Assembly (NCBI GenBank): GCA_963976875.1
Contig: CAXBML010000012.1
Span: forward strand, 1 to 64,000
Source of the DNA: Berkiella_A sp963976875
GTDB lineage: Bacteria > Pseudomonadota > Gammaproteobacteria > Berkiellales > Berkiellaceae
Direction: 5' to 3'
Length of the DNA: 64,000 nt
The notes beneath the pieces are model-generated. The model was not told the DNA's origin. It was given only the letters and a program-made list of their open reading frames with translations, and searched no databases. Within the stretch, counting starts at the first letter, position 1; every line of letters starts with the position of its first letter. Positions 37,997 through 45,501 of the stretch are shown here, one piece after another. Made by a program: the position numbers and the translations under genes.

Positions 37997-39172
37997 CTAT
38001 TGATTTAACAGTTGGACTGGATTCTTTTGAGCCGCCAAAAAAGCAGGTAATATGCCAGCCAATATTCCCATCAATAATGCAATAGGTAAAATTGACAGGT
38101 TATATATCCAGTTAATTTTACAAGCGACATCAAGTCTACTAATTAAAAGATAGGCTGTTGGCGCGCCTAATACAATCCCAATCATCCCGCCCAGCAAACA
38201 AAGTGCGACTGACTCTCGCATAAACAACAAAATAATCTGTACTTTGGATGCGCCTACACATATTTTAATACCTATTTCTTGCGCTCTGTCCTCTACAAGC
38301 AAACACAGCATATTGATCAATGCTAACAAACCTAAGCTCAAATTCAGCAGCGCAACCAATTTCAATATTTTTTGGGTCAATTGCACTTGACCAAACATCG
38401 CTTTAATATACAGCTGGGAGTCTCTAAAAAAAATAGTCGGTGCATCAAAATGGTACTGAAATAATCTTTTTAATTCTGCTTGGGCTTGTGCCATGGACTC
38501 TTCTGACTGTACATAATAATTTAAAAATAATTCATAACCAAAAACAGGTGCTAGGCTATAGTCCATAATGATACTTTTATTAAGATTAAAGTCTAAAATA
38601 GGACTGACTTCATTCTCTTCAACCGTCCCCACAACCTCATAATAGCGTCCGTTAATTTGGAGTGATTCTCCAATGGGGTTAAATCCTTTTTGCTCTAACC
38701 TTTTCACCCAATCTTGACCGATGAGAACGACTTTTAAGGAATTGTCTAATGCATGTAAAGTACGCCCACGATCGATTGACATTCCTAATGTTTGTATCAT
38801 CTCTAATGGCATAAAAACTAAATTTGTCTGAATACTATCTTCCCCCCAAAGTACCTGCTGATGGTCGCTATGAAAAGGATAAATCTGCATATGTTCAATG
38901 GGGTGATTCTCTAATGTTCTGATATTTGGAAAACCTAATTTATCTTTGAGTGTTTGCATCGCATTATAAGAACCAGGAATTACTTGTGCCACAAAATGGG
39001 TATCGGAAAAATCAGAGAAAGTTTTTTGCATGTGTACATTAACAGAGTATTGTAAGCTGAATAAAACAAACAATGACAACAGCCCCAAAGTTAATCCCAC
39101 TAAAGCCAAACTTAAACGTATTTTATAATAATAAATTAAGGCGATAAGCTCTTTTAGCCAAAATGACTTCAT
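37997..39172 (-). CDS. MacB/FtsX-family ABC transporter permease
   Basis: This 391-residue permease has one N-terminal helix (about 15-38), a large periplasmic domain and three C-terminal helices, as in FtsX/MacB half-transporters. The segment INMLCLLVEDRAQEIGIKICVGAS is the typical cytoplasmic loop. Its start overlaps the ATPase gene stop by 4 nt (ATGA). With the adjoining ATPase, HlyD-type adaptor and TolC protein it forms a complete tripartite efflux or lipid/peptide export system. The substrate is unknown. Confidence 0.88.
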   Translation of the reverse strand: MKSFWLKELIALIYYYKIRLSLALVGLTLGLLSLFVLFSLQYSVNVHMQKTFSDFSDTHFVAQVIPGSYNAMQTLKDKLGFPNIRTLENHPIEHMQIYPFHSDHQQVLWGEDSIQTNLVFMPLEMIQTLGMSIDRGRTLHALDNSLKVVLIGQDWVKRLEQKGFNPIGESLQINGRYYEVVGTVEENEVSPILDFNLNKSIIMDYSLAPVFGYELFLNYYVQSEESMAQAQAELKRLFQYHFDAPTIFFRDSQLYIKAMFGQVQLTQKILKLVALLNLSLGLLALINMLCLLVEDRAQEIGIKICVGASKVQIILLFMRESVALCLLGGMIGIVLGAPTAYLLISRLDVACKINWIYNLSILPIALLMGILAGILPAFLAAQKNPVQLLNQ

Positions 39173-39810
39173 ACCATGTCCACTATACGGTCACAACGTT
39201 GCGCGACAAGCGGTTGGTGTGTCACCAAAATCATACTACATTGTGTTTGTTGCTGATAGGAAAATAACTCATCCACAATATGGTGCTGAGTGGCTATATC
39301 AAGCTGTGAGGTAGGCTCATCTGCAATAATACATTTTGGTTGATGAATTAAGGCTCTTAAAATGCTAATGCGTTGCTTTTGCCCACCGGAAAGCGCTTTG
39401 GGCAAACGTTTAGATAAATTGGTCAGCTCAAATTTTTCCAACAAGTCCATCACTCGACACTTAATTTCATTTGTCGATATCCCCTGATAAAGTAAAGGTA
39501 AACCGATATTATCCAGTACAGTTAAGTGTGAAATGAGAAGCGGTGATTGAAAAACAAAACCGAAGTGTCGATTCCGAATTGTCGCCTGTTTATGCCGACT
39601 CAGTGATTTCAAAGACTGCGACCCTAATTGATATTGGCCTTCATAATTATCATCCAATAAGCCTACAATATTAATAAGAGATGTTTTGCCTCTTCCTGAC
39701 TTCCCTACAATGGCCACGGTTTCATTGGTCTTTAACTCAAAAGAAAAATCTTCTAAAACCCATTGCCCTTGTGGGCTATATTGCTTATGAATATGGCTTA
39801 ATTTAAGCAT
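39169..39810 (-). CDS. ABC transporter ATP-binding protein (MacB/LolD type)
   Basis: This 213-residue ATPase has Walker A GKSGRGKTS near 37, signature LSGGQKQR, Walker B CIIADEPTSQLD and the H-loop VTHQP. The sequence pattern, including GLPLLYQG, is that of the LolD/MacB ATPases that work with FtsX-like permeases. An Arg occupies the usual Ser of the P-loop centre (GRGK), which is unusual but not obviously inactivating. It overlaps the adaptor gene by 8 nt and the permease gene by 4 nt. Confidence 0.9.
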   Translation of the reverse strand: MLKLSHIHKQYSPQGQWVLEDFSFELKTNETVAIVGKSGRGKTSLINIVGLLDDNYEGQYQLGSQSLKSLSRHKQATIRNRHFGFVFQSPLLISHLTVLDNIGLPLLYQGISTNEIKCRVMDLLEKFELTNLSKRLPKALSGGQKQRISILRALIHQPKCIIADEPTSQLDIATQHHIVDELFSYQQQTQCSMILVTHQPLVAQRCDRIVDMV

Positions 39811-41047
39811 GTGTGTACAATAGATCGCCTGCTGATAAACCTGAAACCACTTCTACTTGTTGATTTGAGACACTGCCCACTTTAATGGATTGTCTATTGA
39901 TACCGGAATCGCGACCCACCCAGCAAAATGGTTTATTATTCTCATATTGAATCAACGCCTTGGGTATGACCACCCCTTTAGTATCGACTTTTTTTGCTAC
40001 TTCAATCTTTGTGCTCATACCAAATAATATATTACTGTGATTCAGAGGTGGCATGCGTGCTTCAATCACCACATCAAATTTTGGTGCAATGTATCTATCG
40101 GTAGAGGGTTGCAAAGAATGTCTGACTTCTAATATCTGCGCATCTAACTTCAATTCAGGGTGCGCATTTAACGTCACGTTGACCTCGTGCTCTCCTTGCA
40201 AAGACAATACATCCGATTCATTCATTCGCAGTGTAATGGCAAAAGTTGAAATGTCAGCAACACGAGCGATCACTTCATCGAGTTTAACACTTTTTTTAAA
40301 GTTTAAGCCCCAATTCAACTCCGATGCATTTTGTTCACTTTTTTCTGGTAATAATATCCCTGTAATCGGACTTTTAATCTGCAACGAGGAGAATTTATCT
40401 TGCAATACTTCGAGCCGTGTTTTCTCTTGTGCAATTTTTTGTTGTAACTGGTTTATTTCTTGCTCATCCGCCTTGTTTGCAAGCTTCAAATAAATTTGTT
40501 TTTGCTCAATGTAATTTTTCTTTGCTTGAAATAGCCTAACCTTATCATTATGACATTCTTCTTGAGAAATAATGCCCTTGGCTAATAATTTCTGACTATT
40601 TTTATAATGTGACTTAGCATTTTTATAGCTCATCTTTGCTTGATTTCGGTTCATTCGGGCTTGCACAGATTCTGAGCTATAAGACCAGTTCTTCAATAAA
40701 TGCAACCTTTTTTCTGCTTGCGCCATATTCTCCTGTGCTATGAAAATCGCTTCATTAAGGGCAGTGGACTGCAACTCAAAAACAACCGTATCCTGTAAAA
40801 TCGTCTCACCCAAATTGGCAAAACTCTTAACCAAAACACTCTCATAGGGCGCCGTCAGTTCATAAATATTTAGTGGCTGAATACTACCATCAAATATTTG
40901 TTTTTTCTGCATTAATGTATCCATTTGCACTATATATGGGGCTGTTGAGGAAGGTGTCGCAAACAGAGGTCCTATTGATAGACTACAGTACAGTAATATA
41001 TATCTAATAAAAAAACGACTCTTAACTTTATGAATATAATGTAACAT
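39803..41047 (-). CDS. Periplasmic adaptor (MacA/HlyD-like) of the MacB-type exporter
   Basis: This 414-residue protein has an N-terminal signal/anchor (about 10-30), a lipoyl half-motif, a coiled-coil hairpin (about 95-230) and C-terminal beta domains ending GSVSNQQVEVVSGLSAGD, as in MacA-type adaptors. It overlaps the TolC gene by 20 nt and the ATPase gene by 8 nt, so all four export genes are tightly coupled. Substrate cannot be inferred. Confidence 0.87.
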   Translation of the reverse strand: MLHYIHKVKSRFFIRYILLYCSLSIGPLFATPSSTAPYIVQMDTLMQKKQIFDGSIQPLNIYELTAPYESVLVKSFANLGETILQDTVVFELQSTALNEAIFIAQENMAQAEKRLHLLKNWSYSSESVQARMNRNQAKMSYKNAKSHYKNSQKLLAKGIISQEECHNDKVRLFQAKKNYIEQKQIYLKLANKADEQEINQLQQKIAQEKTRLEVLQDKFSSLQIKSPITGILLPEKSEQNASELNWGLNFKKSVKLDEVIARVADISTFAITLRMNESDVLSLQGEHEVNVTLNAHPELKLDAQILEVRHSLQPSTDRYIAPKFDVVIEARMPPLNHSNILFGMSTKIEVAKKVDTKGVVIPKALIQYENNKPFCWVGRDSGINRQSIKVGSVSNQQVEVVSGLSAGDLLYTHA

Positions 41048-42461
41048 CCCAGTTTTCCAATAAATGACCTGTTGCTTGTTCGACTCTGATTTTGGCTTCT
41101 AGCAGTTGTAGCTCTGTCTTAGATAAGCGCATAGAAACCTGATGCACTCGATCTTGCGTTCTAATAACTTCATGAACAGAAGAACGTCCAGCAATATATT
41201 TTTCCAATGTTCCCTGATAATCGCGTTCAGACAGATCAAGCTCTTCTTGAGTCAACATCAATTGTTGGCGTTGTAAAATAATGTCATCGACCCAAGTGAT
41301 AGCTTGATTTTTAAGTATTCTCTGCCTTTGCTTTATCTCCAATAAATTTTTTTGTATCGCTGTATGGATAGCCAAACGTTTATTATGATGGATATAGCCA
41401 TCGCCTATCGGCACACTAAAATTGATTGATGCCGTATATCCTTTATTAGGTCTTTTCAAGGCATGGTACTCGCCATCTTTCGCGGTAATATCTTCAAACT
41501 GATGATAATAGCTTCGCCCCAAATGTACATCTGCTTGGAGATTAATATCAAACATTTGATTATCTTTGACAAGAATCAGTTCATGTTTATAGCGCGTTTC
41601 ATTTAACTTTAAATTTTTTAATCTCACATCATGGGCGATCACATCTGGAATAATATGCTCGTCAACAAGGCTGGGCTGGTAACTCAAATCAGCAATAATC
41701 GTATCCCCATTATCTTCAATCCCCACTAAATCAAATATAGCCATTCGCGCTTGGGACAATTCATTTTTAGCCTGCAACATACTTTGCTTAGCTTGTTTTA
41801 TTTGTAACTGAGGCGCGAACAAATCATTTTTTGCAATTCTGCCTGCATGATATTTTTCATTTAGCGTATTCAACAAGCGTTCCGCTTGGGATAAGTTTTT
41901 TTGTTGTGATTCAATATTGAGAAATTTTTGTTGATATTGGGTAAACTGTAAAATAACCTTCAAAACTAAATTTTCAATCTCGTGCTGATAATTCAGCATC
42001 TCCGCTTGATATTGTAATTGCGCTTGGTCTCTGGGCCAATTATTGACTTTCACTTTTGCCCCTCTCGTTAAGGGCTGTAATATCGTAATCGTGACCGAAT
42101 CATCGTATCGTTTCTGGCTATCATAGTAAGCTGCTTTTTCGGTTGAAATATTTAACTGTGTGCCGATCGGTGTCTTAACGCGTAAATTGGGGTATGCCTT
42201 CATCAGCTCAGAATGCGGCACGGCTGAATAACTTTCTTTATGCGCTGTGCCTTTCATTTCAAGAGACAACTTAGGCCTATATAATTTTTGCTGAACACTT
42301 AAATTATTAATGGCAAGCAATCGATCTAAATAAACAGATTGAATTTCGGTGTTGTGCACTAAAGCAGCACTAATAGCGTCTGCAACAGTGAATACTTGCG
42401 CTCGTACCGAGAAAGGTAATATCCAAAGCGAAATAATAGGAATTAAAGCAACATACCGCAT
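41028..42461 (-). CDS. TolC-family outer-membrane protein of the MacB-type exporter
   Basis: This 477-residue protein has a signal peptide (about 1-21) followed by the two-repeat outer-membrane efflux fold. VFTVADAISAALVHNTEIQ is the typical N-terminal helix and EKYHAGRIAKNDLFAPQLQ and KYIAGRSSVHEVIRTQD are the repeat motifs. It is distinct from the TolC protein at 8381. It is the first gene of the four-gene export operon. Confidence 0.88.
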   Translation of the reverse strand: MRYVALIPIISLWILPFSVRAQVFTVADAISAALVHNTEIQSVYLDRLLAINNLSVQQKLYRPKLSLEMKGTAHKESYSAVPHSELMKAYPNLRVKTPIGTQLNISTEKAAYYDSQKRYDDSVTITILQPLTRGAKVKVNNWPRDQAQLQYQAEMLNYQHEIENLVLKVILQFTQYQQKFLNIESQQKNLSQAERLLNTLNEKYHAGRIAKNDLFAPQLQIKQAKQSMLQAKNELSQARMAIFDLVGIEDNGDTIIADLSYQPSLVDEHIIPDVIAHDVRLKNLKLNETRYKHELILVKDNQMFDINLQADVHLGRSYYHQFEDITAKDGEYHALKRPNKGYTASINFSVPIGDGYIHHNKRLAIHTAIQKNLLEIKQRQRILKNQAITWVDDIILQRQQLMLTQEELDLSERDYQGTLEKYIAGRSSVHEVIRTQDRVHQVSMRLSKTELQLLEAKIRVEQATGHLLENWDVTLYS

Positions 42462-42491
42462 GCTTTATAAATGTCTTATGTTTTTTGCAGT

Positions 42492-42521
42492 ACTATAGTC
42501 TAATCAAGAGACCAAAAGCAA
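42492..42521 (-). promoter_or_regulatory. Promoter candidate of the TolC/HlyD/ABC/FtsX operon
   Basis: On the minus strand TTGCTT (42516-42521), an 18-nt spacer and TATAGT (42492-42497) precede the TolC start by about 30 nt. The pair lies just downstream of the HDOD gene stop. Confidence 0.42.
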
Positions 42522-42526
42522 GCCCG

Positions 42527-43951
42527 TCATGTTAGTTGGTTTACTATGCCTTCAAGTTCGCTTTCTTTTTCCATTATTTCATAAAGGGCAAGCTGCGCAT
42601 CTTCCAAACTTAAACCCAAAGATTCCAAAACAGAAGCAGATAACTGATAATCTTGTGCATCGCCCAAATTATGCATTTTTAACAATCGAGTCGCCACATA
42701 GATTAAATTTGAATATTCCGCATATTGACCAACATAATCTTCTTCATGATGCCCTTTGACTGCTGCGAGCACTTCTTGAGGTAATCCCCATGTTTCTAAT
42801 AGCCAAGCCCCTATTTGTGTGTGGGTCACACCCAAAACATGTTTTTCAATTTCAATTAAGCAAATATTAGGATTGACTTCAATATAGCGATTGAGAATAA
42901 AATATTGTGGTGGAAATAATTCTGCTAATAATAGGTTACCAAAGTTGTGCAGCAAACCTGATAAGTATACCAAACCAACAATGGGTCTTTTTTTCACAGG
43001 CATCCGCTTTACTAAAGCCTCAGATAGTATGGCGGTATAAATTGAAAACTTCCAATACGCTTTTAATCCCAGGGGCCCATCAACAGGTATTTTCATGGCT
43101 CGATTTAATGCAATACCCAGTGATAAATTCAAAACCAAATCAAAGCCTAGAACTTTTATAATGGCGCACTCTATAGATGTAATTTTTCCGGAATAACCAT
43201 AAAATGGCGACTGGGCCCACTTAATCAATTGTGCACTCAAACTCGGATCTTTGACGACAATATCTGCCAAACTAGATGCGGTTGCATTTAGATCACTACG
43301 TAACTGTAAAATTTCAGTGGCCACAACAGGAATCGCAGGCAAATCGATATTCTCTTGTAATCGTGCTTGAAAACGCTGTGGCGTGAATTGATCGACTTGT
43401 TGCTTAATTCTATCGGGGCTTTGCTCACCTTCTGTCAAATAGCTGATGGGTGAACTAAACTCACCTTGCCAAGTACTTCGTTGTAAGGCAACAAAGTCAT
43501 CTCTTTGCATTTTAATAAGCGTATCATGCTGGCCGGGCTCAAAGTAAATAATATCTAAAGCCATAATCGATCTATCTAAAATAGCATCTACTTTAAAAAA
43601 ATCAGGCAAAGGTGGATATGATCCTGGATCGCAGTTGGTAAACAACTTCGAAACGACACTATGCTTAGCAGGCACCATATCTCGGTTCAAAGCCTTACAA
43701 AGAGAGGAAAAATCTAATAATCTGTCCATGGGTAAAATCGCCATGATCATGCCATGCTCTTCTTCTAATACCACTGTTCTTAATAAAGCAGACCGTGGAA
43801 TTTGACACACTGTAGCCGCTTGCTCCAAAGTAAATGTTTTCGCATGCTTAATAACTTCATATTTTATTTTGTGGCTGTCTAAATAACTATAAATATTACT
43901 GCGACTTTGCGCATCGGTTTCTAAATTTGATTTTATGGAGTTTGGTTTCAT
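42527..43951 (-). CDS. YbaK-like domain fused to HDOD domain
   Basis: This 474-residue protein combines two modules. Residues about 20-165 resemble the YbaK/ProX tRNA-deacylase-like fold (HKIKYEVIKHAKTFTLEQAA and LLRTVVLEE). Residues about 205-400 are an HDOD domain, with the pattern LPAIPVVATEILQLRS, ASSLADIVVKDPSLSAQLI and LSGLLHNFGNLL. HDOD proteins are regulatory scaffolds linked to motility, c-di-GMP and stress; YbaK proteins hydrolyse mischarged tRNA. Whether this N-terminal domain is catalytic cannot be judged. The gene stands alone, with its ribosome site in a hairpin. Confidence 0.85.
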   Translation of the reverse strand: MKPNSIKSNLETDAQSRSNIYSYLDSHKIKYEVIKHAKTFTLEQAATVCQIPRSALLRTVVLEEEHGMIMAILPMDRLLDFSSLCKALNRDMVPAKHSVVSKLFTNCDPGSYPPLPDFFKVDAILDRSIMALDIIYFEPGQHDTLIKMQRDDFVALQRSTWQGEFSSPISYLTEGEQSPDRIKQQVDQFTPQRFQARLQENIDLPAIPVVATEILQLRSDLNATASSLADIVVKDPSLSAQLIKWAQSPFYGYSGKITSIECAIIKVLGFDLVLNLSLGIALNRAMKIPVDGPLGLKAYWKFSIYTAILSEALVKRMPVKKRPIVGLVYLSGLLHNFGNLLLAELFPPQYFILNRYIEVNPNICLIEIEKHVLGVTHTQIGAWLLETWGLPQEVLAAVKGHHEEDYVGQYAEYSNLIYVATRLLKMHNLGDAQDYQLSASVLESLGLSLEDAQLALYEIMEKESELEGIVNQLT

Positions 43952-43967
43952 AAGCTCCCCCGAGCTT
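43952..43967 (-). promoter_or_regulatory. Hairpin containing the ribosome-binding site of the HDOD gene
   Basis: In the minus-strand mRNA AAGCTC-GGGG-GAGCTT sits directly against the AUG at 43951. The GGGGGAG Shine-Dalgarno sequence occupies the loop and 3' arm, so folding would limit initiation. This could be a translational switch or thermometer-like element. Confidence 0.45.
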
Positions 43968-44096
43968 TAGTCGTTTGATATCTCAATATATCTCATTTTT
44001 ATCTATTCAAATAATAGTTGATTAGCTCTCTTTACGCCAAACTAACTTATAATCCTTATATTAAATTCACCTGAAAATATCCATAGGTGCCATTTT

Positions 44097-44258
44097 ATGA
44101 CCAGTACTTACTACACAGATATTTACAATAGCACTTGCAAGAGTGAGGGCAACAGATCTTGTGTCAATCCTTTATCATATTCAAGTCAAACATATTCATT
44201 AAAGCGACTGACGAAATATAGATACATCAACGCCAAATATATCCCCTCAAAAACTTAG
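44097..44258 (+). CDS. Possible small protein of 53 residues
   Basis: ATG 44097 opens a 53-residue frame (MTSTYYTDIYNSTCKSEGN at the start) ending at TAG 44256-44258. An AGGTG at 44085-44089 is 7 nt before the ATG, a reasonable ribosome site. The peptide is rich in Tyr, Ser, Thr and Lys and has two cysteines, with no hydrophobic stretch. I recognise no family. It could be a chance frame. Confidence 0.3.
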   Translation: MTSTYYTDIYNSTCKSEGNRSCVNPLSYSSQTYSLKRLTKYRYINAKYIPSKT

Positions 44259-44368
44259 CATCACTTCCAAACTAAAATTCTGAGTGCAATCTATAATTGA
44301 TCCTATTTAAAATTGATGTTTATCCTATTCAATAGAATATTATCGTAGGTATTTTCATCAAAATGTAC

Positions 44369-44374
44369 TATGAT
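44369..44374 (+). promoter_or_regulatory. -10-like hexamer before the RNA stem
   Basis: TATGAT lies 7 nt before the first stem base at 44382, so the predicted start coincides with the start of the stem. The -35 region (TAGGTA, 17 nt upstream) is weak. Confidence 0.35.
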
Positions 44375-44381
44375 TAGATTA

Positions 44382-44445
44382 GCAACTGAAGCCAAGATGA
44401 ATAGATTAGTTTCATCTGCAGGATTACCACCCACGCTTCAGTTGC
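44382..44445 (+). ncRNA. Candidate structured RNA: 11-bp long-range stem with nested hairpin
   Basis: GCAACTGAAGC (44382-44392) and GCTTCAGTTGC (44435-44445) are perfect complementary arms 42 nt apart. Inside, GATGAA (44396-44401) and TTCATC (44411-44416) form a second hairpin with a 9-nt loop. It lies about 108 nt before the TTG-start gene. It could be a 5' UTR element or a small RNA; no known family is recognised. Confidence 0.4.
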
Positions 44446-44553
44446 CTCTATTAAGAAATTCAACTTAGCCTATCTCATCTATCATTTGCCAAATTAACCC
44501 TATATTCTTTAAAATGAAAATTCGTCGAAGCAGAAAATCACAAGGAATGGATT

Positions 44554-45486
44554 TTGCTGATTCTAAAATTTTTAAAGCAAGTGACCATTAATAATGTACT
44601 CGCGTCGACGGTTAAGCGCTTTGGCTTATATGCTGCAGAGTATGGTCTTATGAGCGTAGTCGCCCCCGTGTGGATTGCTTCCCCCCTAAGATATACCGTG
44701 ATGACAACCATAGGATCCGCTAGCAAAAAGATGTTTTGGTGGGCTGTTACCCCAAAGCCAAAAACACCCTATTTAGACGAGCCACTTGTTTTTATCGGGG
44801 AAGAAGATGAACTAAATAAACTAGAGTTTGTTGTTGTAAACGATACCCCATCTGGATACCAATTAAGTTATAGCACGCTACCCAAAAAAGTAAAAAAAAT
44901 GGCCACGAACACCCTCAATGCAACTGGAAATTATATTATCAATATGACGATGGCAGACTTAATGGAAGGCGCGGGTGCCACAGTGGGCAGTGCTGCTGCA
45001 GGCGGCGCATTTGTCATCATACTGGGAACACCCACGCTTCTCAGCTTACCTGCCTATTTTTTAATGGAGGGTCCGACAAAAAGTTTTGGTGCCTTTTGTG
45101 GCAGAAAATTTAGCAAACATGTACTAGGGCCCAACGCAGTGAAACCAGCTCTACAAGCCGCATTTGGTACACATACAGATACGCAGTCAGACAAATGTGA
45201 GATGACCACAGAAGAACTCATTGCAGATTTTGAGCTGCTTGCTATCACAGATGAAGAAAAACAACAATACGCGCTAGGAGACTCTATTCAGAAAATAATG
45301 GCTGATTTTAAGCCGCTAGACATATTAGACGAAGAAACAACAAAACAACAAGAACAAGAACAAAAAAATGACATCGACAAGTTAATAGCTGAGCCTATTA
45401 TATCTCATCATATGTCTGCGCCCTTAAATATTATTCACGACTACCAACCTCAAAAACAGCAACCCAAAAAAAATGCATTAAAATAA
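44554..45486 (+). CDS. Orphan protein with hydrophobic segments and acidic C-terminus
   Basis: I do not recognise a family. The 310-residue frame has no upstream ATG and most likely starts at TTG 44554, because an AAGGA site (44542-44546) sits 7 nt before it; GTG 44581 is the alternative. Hydrophobic stretches occur near 28-55 and 135-175 (GAGATVGSAAAGGAF followed by an apolar stretch), suggesting a membrane-associated protein. The last 80 residues are rich in Glu, Gln, Lys and Asp (DEETTKQQEQEQ). This E-rich tail is reminiscent of Legionella Dot/Icm effector C-termini, an inference only. It converges on the patatin gene with 15 nt between stops. Confidence 0.75.
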   Translation: MLILKFLKQVTINNVLASTVKRFGLYAAEYGLMSVVAPVWIASPLRYTVMTTIGSASKKMFWWAVTPKPKTPYLDEPLVFIGEEDELNKLEFVVVNDTPSGYQLSYSTLPKKVKKMATNTLNATGNYIINMTMADLMEGAGATVGSAAAGGAFVIILGTPTLLSLPAYFLMEGPTKSFGAFCGRKFSKHVLGPNAVKPALQAAFGTHTDTQSDKCEMTTEELIADFELLAITDEEKQQYALGDSIQKIMADFKPLDILDEETTKQQEQEQKNDIDKLIAEPIISHHMSAPLNIIHDYQPQKQQPKKNALK

Positions 45487-45501
45487 TGCCGCGTGTAATA
45501 A

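Larger units (their letters stand above)
43968..44553. other. Noncoding stretch upstream of the orphan TTG-start gene
   Basis: No sizeable gene is evident here. Contents seen: a possible 53-codon peptide gene (44097-44258), a -10-like hexamer at 44369-44374, a long-range RNA stem (44382-44445) and a short 25-codon reading frame (44515-44592) overlapping the next gene. The rest is AT-rich without further clear features. Confidence 0.6.
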
